Source: Lamprocystis purpurea DSM 4197
GTDB taxonomy: Bacteria; Pseudomonadota; Gammaproteobacteria; Chromatiales; Chromatiaceae
DNA: 45,782 bases
Assembly (NCBI RefSeq): GCF_000379525.1
Contig: NZ_KB902516.1
Span: 1 to 45,782 of the forward strand
Reading direction: 5' to 3'
Part shown: positions 1 to 7,943 of the stretch, piece after piece
Position numbering within the stretch: the first letter of the stretch is position 1
How the letters are laid out: the number at the start of each line of letters is the position of its first letter
The notes under the pieces: generated by a model
What the model was told of the DNA's origin: nothing
Databases searched by the model: none
The model's input: only the letters and a program-made list of their open reading frames with translations
Position numbers and translations under genes: made by a program

Positions 1-279
1 CCTTGCCCACACTCATTCACCCTTTGCCCACACTGCGCCGCACGGCCGCCGGAGCTGGCTGAGAACGCCTGCGGCGCAACAGCAACAGATCTTTTCTTAA
101 TCGCTGCGCGGATGCCGTCTTAACGACCGCTCCGCGGTGGCTGGGGCAGCGCCAAACCGCTGCGATGAACGTCGGCACGACAACTTAAATTCGGGGGAAA
201 ACTGTCCTGGACATGGGGTCCACTATACCTGATCGAGACTAAGGGAAGGCTCGTCGATGCCGCGAGCCGTCTGCAATTC

Positions 280-999
280 GTGATTTCGGTCCTTGGCGCT
301 CCGGTCGTGGAGCCCCCCAAGTACCTGGCGTTCCGATACTGGTTCCGCGAAGAATTCGTCCGATTTGCAAACGAAGAGAGTCTGTACGATCGGGAGGCTG
401 CCGCCATTTTACGATTACAGGCGGTGGAGGACGAACTGCGGCTGATCGGTCGGGTCCCCTTATTCCAGAAGAAGACGATCATCGCTGTGGCAGGCGGGTT
501 CAGTAGCGGAAAATCATCGTTTCTCAACGCGTTTCTCGATCCGGTTACTGACATCAGACTGCCCGTCGGGCTCGATCCCACCACGGCGGTTCCCACCTAT
601 GTGACCCATTGCGACGAGACGCAGGTGGTCGGTTTTCCAGGCCACGGCGGAAGCGTGGAATTTGCGCCCGAATTGTTCGTGCGAATGAATCATGATTTTC
701 TCCGGTCGCTCGGTTTCGACGTGCGGCGGATTCTGCCTTTTATGGTGTTGGAAAGCCCTTGGCGACAGCCACTCGAGCATCTGTGTTTCATCGATACACC
801 GGGTTACAACCCTGGGAGTGCGGGCACAACGGTTGCGGACGATGCGACGACAGCGGAGGCACTGCTTCAGGCAGACGCCAAGCCGGAATCCGAGGTGCTG
901 GAGATCATGGAGCCGATTCAAACGACTCTCGATCTTTACGATATCGACGTGTTGGGAATTTGCGCGTTCAGCAGTGTGGATGCTAGGGAATACGGTTAA
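280..999 (+). pseudogene. Dynamin-like GTPase, N-terminal fragment
   Basis: The 239-residue product carries a dynamin-superfamily G domain: a P-loop AGGFSSGKSSFLN (about residues 71-83), a switch-like stretch LDPTTAVPTYVT and the G3-like FIDTPGYNPG. Such proteins are membrane-remodelling GTPases, normally well over 500 residues with long helical stalks, none of which is present here. The frame ends just after DLYDIDVLG, where intact relatives continue with the rest of the G domain, so a frameshift or truncation near 955-965 is likely. The assigned start is GTG at 280, but the frame is open back to 169 without an ATG or GTG and reads plausibly as protein (for example LIETKGRLVDAASR), so the true 5' end may also be lost. 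No partner gene is visible. I see no other gene in 1-279. Confidence 0.6.
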
Positions 1000-1214
1000 G
1001 GTCGGCAGTCGTTCGGATATTTGACTCGGACGATTAGGGGTAAAAATCTCCTGTCCGCGCTCCTTGAAGGCAGACAACGTTTTTCGCGATCTAGTATGGC
1101 GTTTGTTGAACCACACTGAGATGCTGACCAAAGATTCATGAGTGCGAGAGCAACGCCTACGGGGGTCTACAACAGGCATCAAAATTGGGATGCGCTGCGG
1201 TGATTGTCCGCGAC

Positions 1215-1300
1215 GGCCTTGATCGTAATCCCGGCCAACGGCATGCGTAGTCAGGGCTTCCAGCCCTGACGGTGTCAGGCCAGGATGGCCTGACTACGCA
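1215..1300. repeat. Terminal-repeat-like 22-mer and double hairpin
   Basis: The stretch 1000-1348 holds no convincing gene. At 1215-1236 is a 22-nt copy of the dispersed repeat whose core is CCTTGATCATCGTTCCGG (about 18 of 22 positions match). At 1244-1300 a palindrome begins TGCGTAGTCAGG and ends CCTGACTACGCA, enclosing two smaller hairpins, GTCAGGGCT/AGCCCTGAC and GTCAGGCCA/TGGCCTGAC. This is typical of REP-like or miniature inverted-repeat DNA. It lies downstream of the toxin gene, which runs leftward, and could also stop transcription. Confidence 0.6.
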
Positions 1301-1348
1301 CCCGGCGAGCCCAAGCGGCTGGAATCTTGATCGAGGCCTCCGCGACAC

Positions 1349-1642
1349 TCATGCCCGGCCGCTCCAATACCCCGGTTTTCTGCTTTGGTGGGCGACCGCG
1401 ACGATGCGAAGTCGCGTTCCGGTTTCGTAATAAACGAGACTATACGGAAATCGCCGCAAAGGAAATCTCCGCGTCCGGCCGCGCCACGGATTGCCGAGTT
1501 GCGGGTATTCCTGAAGCAGCGAAACCGCGTAGTCGAACTCGTCCAGAAACGACTCGGCGACCTGACGGCTCGCATGTTCCGCGTAGTAGCCTGCGGCAGC
1601 AAGAAGTTCTGCATCGGCGTCGCGATGAACTGCAACGATCAT
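1349..1642 (-). CDS. RelE/ParE-family toxin
   Basis: A 97-residue basic protein with the compact RelE/ParE fold pattern. An N-terminal helix (DADAELLAAAGYYAEHA) is followed by a second helix (AESFLDEFDYAVSLLQEYPQLG) and C-terminal strands containing RRFPLRRFPYSLVYY and RLRIVAVAHQSRKPGYW. The FPYSLVYY and VAHQSRKPGYW motifs are characteristic of ParE-like toxins, which either poison gyrase or cleave ribosome-bound mRNA; the sequence does not decide between them. Its ATG overlaps the stop of the upstream antitoxin by 4 nt (ATGA), the usual coupling in type II modules. Length is normal for the family and nothing looks broken. Confidence 0.85.
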   Translation of the reverse strand: MIVAVHRDADAELLAAAGYYAEHASRQVAESFLDEFDYAVSLLQEYPQLGNPWRGRTRRFPLRRFPYSLVYYETGTRLRIVAVAHQSRKPGYWSGRA

Positions 1643-1863
1643 CGAATGGCCGCGCGGGCACGCGCTAAGACATCTTCAACAGGAACATCGGTCACGCTGC
1701 CGGACTCGAACTCGGCGATTCGCCGATCGACCTCGATCGCCCACGCATCTTCGACCGATGGATCGACGGCCAAACTGCTGAGCAGGCGGTCCGCCAAGTA
1801 CGCGCGGTCTTCAACGGATAGTTGAAGTGCCTGTGTTTCCAGGTCTATAACGGTCGGGGACAT
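1639..1863 (-). CDS. Addiction-module antitoxin
   Basis: A 74-residue acidic protein, first gene of the toxin-antitoxin pair. The sequence around LETQALQLSVEDRAYLADRL and the following VEDAWAIEVDRRIAEF match the short 'addiction module component' family (Pfam Unstab_antitox, TIGR02574), which sits upstream of ParE/RelE toxins, neutralises them and often represses the operon. The start is ATG at 1863-1861 with an AGGAG seven bases upstream; a much longer upstream open frame runs through the repeat at 1958-2160 and is not a credible N-terminus. The gene overlaps the toxin start by 4 nt. Confidence 0.85.
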   Translation of the reverse strand: MSPTVIDLETQALQLSVEDRAYLADRLLSSLAVDPSVEDAWAIEVDRRIAEFESGSVTDVPVEDVLARARAAIR

Positions 1864-1957
1864 AACGAACTCCTGATCTTCATCTCTGCTGACGTTCCGC
1901 GTCGGTCTCTTCGGGCTCGACAGATTGCACCATGTCGAGCGTACGGTGGCAAACTGC

Positions 1958-2160
1958 GAGCAATTCCAAATTTGGGCGGCATCGCACGACCCTTGGTGGA
2001 TGCGGCGCGCGCGACCGACGAGCCGGGTCCCAGACACCCGGCGCGCCTTATCCACCCTACAGCGGAGCCGGTTTTGTAGGGTGGATAAGCGCAGCGCATC
2101 CACCATCGGCCTCGCGGCCGGCACGCCGCTGGCAGCGACCACCCAAATTTGGAACTGCTG
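1958..2160. mobile_element. Miniature inverted-repeat element, copy 1 (203 bp)
   Basis: The ends are near-perfect inverted repeats, AGCAATTCCAAATTTGGG at the left and the complement of AGCAGTTCCAAATTTGGG at the right. Inside, TAGGGTGGATAAG and its complement CTTATCCACCCTA form a strong central palindrome. A second copy of the same architecture lies at 10674-10879. The flanks, gcaaactgc at the left and gcaaacctgc at the right, look like a decayed target-site duplication. It has no coding capacity. The rest of 1864-2311 shows nothing else. Confidence 0.8.
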
Positions 2161-2311
2161 CAAACCTGCAGCAGGCGTTGGCACAGATGCTCTGAGTCAG
2201 CATGGAGGCAGGTCGGCGCTGGTAGCAGCGACAGTCCTCACGAAAAAGAGTTCCCGCGCCCCGCCGCGCGCTTTATGATTAGGCATCTTCAATTTACCGA
2301 TCGGCGGCGCC

Positions 2312-3763
2312 GTGCACCGTTTCACGCAACTCGATGACACCCCCTTGTCCCACCGGCTCCGAACGTCACGTCCAGCGTTGCAGGTTCTGTTGTTCCTGGG
2401 CTTGCTGATCGTCTCCGGACTCCTGCTGGCCACCGAGCCGGGTTATCGGCAGACCGACGTTCAACTCTGTATCCCAGTGGAATTCATCCTCTTCGCATTG
2501 ACCCTGCTCGGTGTGGCCCTGTTCCACAATTACACCCTCCAGGTCGCACTCGGCGGGCTCGCAACGATTACCGCCTTCAAGCTCGCGTTCACCGGCTTTA
2601 CCGCGGGTCCCGGACTCCTGGGGCTGGCTAGCCATCTAGGGCATGAGTGGGTGCTGCTGGCCAATCTGCTCGGCTTGCTGCTCGGCTTCGCGCTCCTGGC
2701 CCGCCACTTCGAGGACAGCCATGTCCCTGAAATTCTGCCGCGCTACCTGCCGGGCGGCTGGCTGGGCGGGTTCACCCTGCTTGCCATGATCTTCGTGCTG
2801 TCCAGCTTTCTGGACAATATCGCCGCGGCGCTGATCGGCGGCACCATCGCCGCCGGCGTCTTCCGCTATAAGGTGCACATCGGCTATCTGGTCGCCATCG
2901 TCGCCGCCTCCAACGCGGGCGGATCAGGCAGCGTGGTGGGTGACACGACCACGACCATGATGTGGATCTCCGGCGTCGGGCCGCTGGAGGTGCTGCACGC
3001 CTACGTGGCCGCCGGGACGGCCTTGGTCGTCTTCGGCATCCCCGCCGCCATCCAGCAGCATCGCTTCCAGCCGGTCATCCGGGATGTGCCGGTCGGGACC
3101 CAAGTCGATTGGACACGGGTGGGCATCGTCGCGATCATCCTGGTGGCCGCGGTCATTGCCAACTTGTTTGTCAATCTATACTTTAAAAACTTGGCCGACA
3201 GCTTTCCCTTCCTGGGAGTGGCCGTCTGGATCGCCATCCTGCTCACCAGAGGGCTGCGTGAACCCGAATGGCGCCTGTTGCCGGATACCTTCAAAGGCAC
3301 CCTGTTCCTGCTGTCCCTGGTGCTCTGCGCCTCCATGATGCCGGTCGACCGGCTACCGCCCGCTTCCTGGTACTCGGCGCTGTCACTCGGGTTCGTCTCC
3401 GCGATCTTCGACAACATCCCGCTGACGGCCCTGGCGCTCAAACAGGGTGGATTCGATTGGGGTGTGCTTGCTTACGCGGTCGGTTTCGGCGGGTCGATGA
3501 TCTGGTTCGGGAGTTCCGCCGGAGTCGCGCTGTCTAATCTCTATCCTCAGGCCAAATCAGTCGGGGCCTGGGTCAAGAGCGGTTGGCACGTAGTCTTGGC
3601 CTACGTCGTCGGCTTCATGGTCCTGCTGCTGACCCTGGGCTGGCATCCGCATGATGCGGCCCCGACCCAGCCGGTAGGTGCCGTCAACTCCGGCCATTCG
3701 GCCTTATTCTGCCAAGTCACCCAAGCGATCGCTGGCCCGTGCCACTCGGGCCGGGAGTCATAA
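2312..3763 (+). CDS. NhaD/ArsB-type ion transporter (sodium:proton antiporter-like)
   Basis: A 483-residue, very hydrophobic protein with roughly 12 membrane segments. Two internally repeated motifs, SSFLDNIAAALIGG (about residue 168) and SAIFDNIPLTALAL (about residue 367), each have a re-entrant loop with the Asp-Asn pair typical of the ion-transporter superfamily that includes NhaD Na+/H+ antiporters, ArsB and citrate carriers. NAGGSGSVVGDTTTTMMW resembles the Gly/Thr-rich substrate loop of that group. A role as an inner-membrane cation/proton antiporter is likely but the ion is inferred. The start is GTG at 2312; no better ATG is in frame. A universal stress protein gene follows after 5 nt, so the two are probably co-transcribed. 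Confidence 0.75.
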   Translation: MHRFTQLDDTPLSHRLRTSRPALQVLLFLGLLIVSGLLLATEPGYRQTDVQLCIPVEFILFALTLLGVALFHNYTLQVALGGLATITAFKLAFTGFTAGPGLLGLASHLGHEWVLLANLLGLLLGFALLARHFEDSHVPEILPRYLPGGWLGGFTLLAMIFVLSSFLDNIAAALIGGTIAAGVFRYKVHIGYLVAIVAASNAGGSGSVVGDTTTTMMWISGVGPLEVLHAYVAAGTALVVFGIPAAIQQHRFQPVIRDVPVGTQVDWTRVGIVAIILVAAVIANLFVNLYFKNLADSFPFLGVAVWIAILLTRGLREPEWRLLPDTFKGTLFLLSLVLCASMMPVDRLPPASWYSALSLGFVSAIFDNIPLTALALKQGGFDWGVLAYAVGFGGSMIWFGSSAGVALSNLYPQAKSVGAWVKSGWHVVLAYVVGFMVLLLTLGWHPHDAAPTQPVGAVNSGHSALFCQVTQAIAGPCHSGRES

Positions 3764-3768
3764 AAACG

Positions 3769-4191
3769 ATGAAATTCCTTGTGCCGATCGACGGATCCGA
3801 GAGTTCCAGACGGGCAGTCGAACATGTGATTCGGCTTGCCCGGCGCGGCGACCCGCCCGAGATCCACCTGCTCAATGTGCGCGGTCAGGTTGATGCCTGG
3901 GAGGTGCGCCGCTTCCTCAGCGACACCGAGATTGCGAAGATGCAGATCCACGAGGGCGAGGAGGAGATTCGGGCGAACTGCGCCCTGGTCGAGAGCGCCG
4001 GCTTGGCTTATCAGGTCAAGGTGATGGCGGGTCCGGTCGCCGAAACCGTCGCCCGCTATGCGGACGAACAGGGCTGCGACATCATCATCATGGGCACCCA
4101 TGGGCGGGGCGGCTTGTCGAAGCTGCTGATGGGCTCAGTGGCCGGCGAGGTGGTCGAGAAGGCCAATGTTCCGGTGACCCTGGTCAAGTAG
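3769..4191 (+). CDS. Universal stress protein, UspA family
   Basis: A 140-residue single-domain Usp. It opens with MKFLVPIDGSESSRRAV, the first strand and ATP-contacting Asp, and ends with GTHGRGGLSKLLMGSVAGEV, which fits the G-2X-G-9X-G-(S/T) ATP-binding signature, then VPVTLVK. Proteins of this type bind ATP or AMP and modulate stress survival or partner transporters in the cytoplasm. I chose ATG 3769 because it starts the canonical first strand and has a GGGAG a few bases upstream; an in-frame start at 3739 would add ten residues inside the preceding gene. Its position 5 nt after an ion transporter suggests it regulates or accompanies that transporter. Confidence 0.92.
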   Translation: MKFLVPIDGSESSRRAVEHVIRLARRGDPPEIHLLNVRGQVDAWEVRRFLSDTEIAKMQIHEGEEEIRANCALVESAGLAYQVKVMAGPVAETVARYADEQGCDIIIMGTHGRGGLSKLLMGSVAGEVVEKANVPVTLVK

Positions 4192-4200
4192 GTTCACCGG

Positions 4201-4223
4201 CCGGATCGCGGGATGCGATCCGG
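4201..4223 (+). terminator. Hairpin after the transporter-usp operon
   Basis: A perfect 9-bp stem, CCGGATCGC and GCGATCCGG, with a 5-nt loop begins 9 nt after the usp stop codon. There is no T tract, so it may be a weak terminator or an mRNA 3'-end stabiliser. Confidence 0.45.
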
Positions 4224-4289
4224 CGGATCGGTAAGGGGGACACAGGCGAGCGCGGCCATGGCCTCGCCGGTGCTGTACCCGTGCCCAGG

Positions 4290-4490
4290 TCAGAAGGCCG
4301 CACCAGGCTGCTTGCCCAGTTTTTTCAAGATCAAGGCCATCGGACAGAAGCCGGTAAAGGCTGACTGGAGCAAGTTGGCACCGACGAAGCCGGTAAACCA
4401 CAGCCAATTGATGTTGACATACACCGCCAAGAGGACAGACAGCAGGATAAAGGCGCCAGCGACGGCGAAGACGATACGGTCGATCGACAT
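4290..4490 (-). CDS. YgaP-like small membrane protein (DUF2892)
   Basis: A 66-residue protein with two hydrophobic helices ([20 protein letters not shown] and [17 protein letters not shown]), followed by [16 protein letters not shown]. The FTGFCP motif and size match the DUF2892 domain, found alone or as the membrane anchor at the C-terminus of YgaP-type rhodaneses. It probably resides in the inner membrane; in sulfur bacteria such domains often accompany sulfur-handling proteins, but no rhodanese is adjacent here. ATG at 4490 is preceded by GGAG, which is better than the in-frame ATG nine codons upstream. It converges with the usp operon. Confidence 0.8.
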   Translation of the reverse strand: MSIDRIVFAVAGAFILLSVLLAVYVNINWLWFTGFVGANLLQSAFTGFCPMALILKKLGKQPGAAF

Positions 4491-4588
4491 GGAAGACTCC
4501 ACTTGCATTTGAAACAACGATCGTCGGATATTAAGCGCCGCAGTTACTCACTTCAAGCCTGCCGTCGGTCGGCAAGGGGACGGACACG

Positions 4589-6163
4589 ATGGACGCCGAC
4601 ACCTATCCCCGCCTGATCGCCGGACTGCTGCAACCGCAGGCCTACCCGCAACGCGCGGGCGCGACCGCCGCGCCGGTCGACCATATCGAGACCCATATTT
4701 CTCACGTCTTCCTGAGCGGGGATCACGCCTACAAGCTCAAGAAGGTGATCGACCTGGGATTTCTGGATTATTCGACGCTGGAGCGGCGGCACTTCTGTTG
4801 CGAGGAAGAAGTCCGACTCAATCGTCGACTCTCCCCGGACCTCTACCGCGGGGTGGTGGCAATCACCGGGAGCCCGGAGCAGCCGCGGATGGGCGGCGAC
4901 GGTCCCGTGCTGGAATACGCCGTGGACATGGGCCGCTTCGCACAGGACACCCTGCTTACCCGGGTGACCCTGACCCCGGACTTGATCGATCGCATCGCCA
5001 CGCGGGTGGCGGTCTTCCACGAGCAGATCCCGCGTGCCGATCCGCTGGGCCCGTTCGGCACACCCACGGCGGTACTCTCCCCGATGCTGGAGAACCTGCA
5101 GCAGGTCCGCGCCCGGATCCACGACCCCGCTGTTGCCGATCGACTGGACCGGCTCCGGACCTGGACGCTGGAGCGTTGGCAAACGCTCACACCGGCGATT
5201 GTGCACCGCCTCGAGACGGGGCGGGTCCGGGAGTGCCACGGCGACCTGCACCGCGCCAACATCGCCCTGGCGCATGGCGAACCGCTGTTTTTCGACGGCA
5301 TCGAGTTCAATCCCGGTCTGCGCTGGATCGATACCGCGAGCGAACTCGCTTTCCTGATCATGGATCTCGAAGAAGCGGGAACGCCGGGGCTGGCTGGCCG
5401 ACTGCTCAACCAGTACCTGGAACACACCGGTGACTTCGGCGCACTCGAGGTCTTGGATCTGTACAAGGTCTACCGGGCCATGGTACGCGCCAAAGTGCTG
5501 GCCATTCGGCTCGATCAGGCGGACCTGACGGCCGCGGAGCGTGCGACGGAACGCTGCGATTGTGCCCGCTATCTGGCCTTGGCAGAGTCTTACACACTCA
5601 CCCGACGCCCACGCCTCCTGATCGCCTGCGGGCTGTCCGGGTCCGGCAAGAGCACGCTCGCGCGCCGCTTGAGCGAGTCTCTGCCCATGATTCACTTACG
5701 CTCCGACGTGGAGCGCAAACGCCTCTTCGGCTTGCCTGGCGAGACACGGTCGGACGCCGGCCGCGGCGCCGGAATCTATTTTCCCCAAGCGACCGCCTGG
5801 ACCTACCTGCGTCTTCAATGCCTGGCCGGCGGCATCCTCGCGTGCGGTTATGATGTGGTGGTGGACGCCACCTTTCTGACTCGGGCAGGCCGCGCGACAT
5901 TTCAAAACCTGGCGCGTCGATGGGAGGCTGGTTTTGCGATCATTGCCCTGATGGCGCCGCTTGGGCTGCTGCGCACGCGGGTCGCGCAGCGACTCGCCGC
6001 GGGCAGCGATGCGTCGGAGGCCAGCATCGCGGTCTTGGAGCAACAGCGCGCCGTTTGGGAGCGACCGAGCCTTGCCGAGCGTCGCAGCACCATCATCATC
6101 AACAGCACCGATCTGCCGCCGCTGCCGAGCATTGTGCGACAGATCGCCGAACTGACCCCATGA
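4589..6163 (+). CDS. Bifunctional aminoglycoside-phosphotransferase-like / P-loop kinase protein
   Basis: A 524-residue two-domain protein. The N-terminal half resembles APH/choline-kinase enzymes: HAYKLKKVIDLGFLD carries the ATP-binding Lys, ECHGDLHRANI (residues 215-225) is the Brenner-type catalytic loop with Asp219 and Asn224, and FFDGIEFNP holds the metal-binding Asp236. The C-terminal half starts a zeta-toxin/AAA-type P-loop, ACGLSGSGKSTLARRL (about 346-361), followed by RSDVERKRLFG. This fused architecture recurs in proteobacteria as a predicted small-molecule kinase of unknown substrate; antibiotic resistance should not be assumed. Its TGA overlaps the ATG of the next gene (ATGA), so the two are coupled. 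Confidence 0.85.
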   Translation: MDADTYPRLIAGLLQPQAYPQRAGATAAPVDHIETHISHVFLSGDHAYKLKKVIDLGFLDYSTLERRHFCCEEEVRLNRRLSPDLYRGVVAITGSPEQPRMGGDGPVLEYAVDMGRFAQDTLLTRVTLTPDLIDRIATRVAVFHEQIPRADPLGPFGTPTAVLSPMLENLQQVRARIHDPAVADRLDRLRTWTLERWQTLTPAIVHRLETGRVRECHGDLHRANIALAHGEPLFFDGIEFNPGLRWIDTASELAFLIMDLEEAGTPGLAGRLLNQYLEHTGDFGALEVLDLYKVYRAMVRAKVLAIRLDQADLTAAERATERCDCARYLALAESYTLTRRPRLLIACGLSGSGKSTLARRLSESLPMIHLRSDVERKRLFGLPGETRSDAGRGAGIYFPQATAWTYLRLQCLAGGILACGYDVVVDATFLTRAGRATFQNLARRWEAGFAIIALMAPLGLLRTRVAQRLAAGSDASEASIAVLEQQRAVWERPSLAERRSTIIINSTDLPPLPSIVRQIAELTP

Positions 6164-6474
6164 CCAATCTGTTCGCCGTCTCCCTGTTATGCTTGCTGGG
6201 CTGGTTCTGGCTCGATAGCCTGCGCGCCCGCGAGATCGCCCTTGGTATCTGTCGGGCCGCGTGTGAGCAGCGTGATCTGCAGCTGCTGGATCAGGCCGTC
6301 GCCTTGCGGCGTCTGGGCCTGAGCTGGGGCGTCAACGGGGTGCGTCTGCGCCGGGTTTACCGCTTCGATTTCAGCGAGGAAGGGCTGGGACGACGCGTCG
6401 GGTATTTGATCATGCGCGGCATCGACCTGGAGGACCTGAGTTTCGGACTACCGGATCAGGCTACAGACCTGTGA
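6160..6474 (+). CDS. DUF3301 membrane-associated protein
   Basis: A 104-residue protein with an N-terminal hydrophobic helix (LFAVSLLCLLGWFWLDSLRAREIA) and a soluble part containing CEQRDLQLLDQAVALRRL and RVYRFDFSEEG. This combination is the DUF3301 family of Gammaproteobacteria; its function is unknown. The ATG overlaps the stop codon of the APH/P-loop gene, so it is translated from the same mRNA. It converges with sspB. Confidence 0.85.
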   Translation: MTNLFAVSLLCLLGWFWLDSLRAREIALGICRAACEQRDLQLLDQAVALRRLGLSWGVNGVRLRRVYRFDFSEEGLGRRVGYLIMRGIDLEDLSFGLPDQATDL

Positions 6475-6519
6475 CCAGACCCGATCTCCGGGTCGATGGC
6501 GGACACCTGTCGTCAAAGA

Positions 6520-7011
6520 TTACTTGACGACTTTCAGCGTCGGACCGCCCTTACCCTTGCCCGGTCCCTTGCGCGGCGGGCTTCCGGTACCCGTCGAACG
6601 GGCAGGAACACCTGGGCGCCGCTTGGGCAGCGTAGCGGCCGGGGTGTCTTCAGCCGTCGGCGCAGCGGTCTGCGCGTCGTGCTCGGAGGGGGGGAAGATC
6701 ATCCCCTGGTGGTTCTCCCGGCAAAAAATGCCGACCACCGCCTCACTCGGGATCTGGATCTCGCGTGCGCTCCCGCCGAACCGCGCGTTGAACTGAATCC
6801 AGTCGTTCCCCATGACCAGCGCCTGCACGGCAGTCGGGGCAATGTTGAGAACGATCTGTCCGTCGTCGACGAAATCCGTGGGCACCTGGGTGCCTGGATA
6901 GCGGGCATCCACCAACAAGTGAGGGGTCATCTGGTTGTCCAGAATCCACTCGTAGATGGCGCGGACCAGGTAGGGTTTGGTGGAAGTCATGGACCCGTCT
7001 TCAGGGTTCAT
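6520..7011 (-). CDS. sspB: ClpXP protease specificity-enhancing factor SspB
   Basis: A 163-residue SspB. The adaptor binds ssrA-tagged peptides and delivers them to ClpX in the cytoplasm. KPYLVRAIYEWILDNQMTPH and GQIVLNIAPTAV, followed by IQFNARFGGSAREI, are the conserved core that dimerises and holds the tag. The last ~60 residues are a disordered Ala/Pro/Lys tail ending GGPTLKVVK, the ClpX-docking type of C-terminus. I chose ATG 7011, with AGGAG seven bases upstream, because it puts the PYL motif at the same distance from the start as in the E. coli protein; ATG 6990 is the alternative. It lies directly after sspA, the classical order. Confidence 0.93.
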   Translation of the reverse strand: MNPEDGSMTSTKPYLVRAIYEWILDNQMTPHLLVDARYPGTQVPTDFVDDGQIVLNIAPTAVQALVMGNDWIQFNARFGGSAREIQIPSEAVVGIFCRENHQGMIFPPSEHDAQTAAPTAEDTPAATLPKRRPGVPARSTGTGSPPRKGPGKGKGGPTLKVVK

Positions 7012-7052
7012 CCGGGGCTCCTGTGGCGGCTGGACCACGTCGGTTGTGCGGT

Positions 7053-7679
7053 TTACAGGTCGGTGACCAGTTCCCGTTCGGCCTCGGTCAGGCTGGAGCG
7101 AAACGCCTCCCAGGCGAAGATCCGCGTCATGTAGTTCCGGACCGCCTTCGCCTGATCCGGCAGTTCGATCCGCAAGGCGGGAAGTCGCCACAAGACGGGG
7201 GCAACACAGCAGTCGACCAGGGAAAATTCGTCGCTCATGAAGAACGGGTGAGCAGCAAAGACCGGCGCCATGGCGATCAGACTGTCTCGCAACTCCTTAC
7301 GCGCCTTGATCTGCTCCGCCTCGACACCCTTGAAAATCCGCCCCATCATGTCGTACCAATCCCGATCGACACGGTACATGAACAGTCTGGCATTGGCGCG
7401 GGAGACGGGGTCGACCGGCAGCAATGGCGGGTGCGGGAAGCGCTCGTCCAGGTACTCCATAATGATGCGCGACTCAAAGAGGCGCAAATCGCGGTCGACC
7501 AGGGTCGGCACGGTTCCGTAGGGATTGAAGTCCAGCACCTCGACGGGAAGACTCTGGGCATCCACATCCACGACGTCCACCGCAATCCCTTTCTCGGCAA
7601 GGACCATCCTGACGCGATGGCAGTAGGGACACAGGGGATCAGAAAATAACGTCATCACTGCTCGTCTGCTTACGGCCAC
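7053..7679 (-). CDS. sspA: Stringent starvation protein A (glutathione S-transferase fold)
   Basis: A 208-residue SspA, an RNA-polymerase-associated protein of GST fold needed for the starvation and acid response. The N-terminal thioredoxin-like domain starts VMTLFSDPLCPYCHRVRMVL, and the C-terminal helical domain runs from FMYRVDRDWYDM. The CPYC at residues 17-20 is a complete glutaredoxin-like Cys pair; E. coli SspA, as I recall it, lacks these cysteines, so a redox role is possible but unproven. FNPYGTVPTLVDRDLRLFES is the GST G-site region with the cis-Pro and Glu-Ser. It is 42 nt upstream of sspB and follows petABC on the same strand. Confidence 0.93.
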   Translation of the reverse strand: MAVSRRAVMTLFSDPLCPYCHRVRMVLAEKGIAVDVVDVDAQSLPVEVLDFNPYGTVPTLVDRDLRLFESRIIMEYLDERFPHPPLLPVDPVSRANARLFMYRVDRDWYDMMGRIFKGVEAEQIKARKELRDSLIAMAPVFAAHPFFMSDEFSLVDCCVAPVLWRLPALRIELPDQAKAVRNYMTRIFAWEAFRSSLTEAERELVTDL

Positions 7680-7903
7680 TGCGTTCGTTCCCTCATTCAG
7701 CGCCGAGGCTGAGCCCGGCAGCGACCGAAGAACTCCAATTGCGGGCCCTTCCGGACCGCGCAGCGTGTTAGCGACGCGGGACCGACCCAGACCGAGGCCT
7801 GAGGGTCAGTGCTCACCCTCTTACGGAAAGGGTTGGTGCGCGCATCTGCCGGAGTATACCGTGTCGGCGAGAGCACCGATGGCGCTTTTTACGAAGATGG
7901 GGA

Positions 7904-7928
7904 ACGGCCCCCGCGAATCGGGGGCCGT
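7904..7928 (-). terminator. Strong hairpin after petC
   Basis: ACGGCCCCCG and CGGGGGCCGT form a perfect 10-bp stem with a 5-nt loop, starting 15 nt beyond the petC stop on the minus strand. No T tract follows, so it may be a Rho-aided terminator or a stabilising 3' end that partly separates bc1 from sspAB. The rest of 7680-7943 carries no gene. Confidence 0.5.
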
Positions 7929-7943
7929 GGGCGGGGCGGGACC

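Noticed and set aside
4589-6163. An aminoglycoside-resistance gene
   Set aside because: Only the kinase fold is shared; fusion to a P-loop domain and the chromosomal housekeeping context argue against a resistance function.
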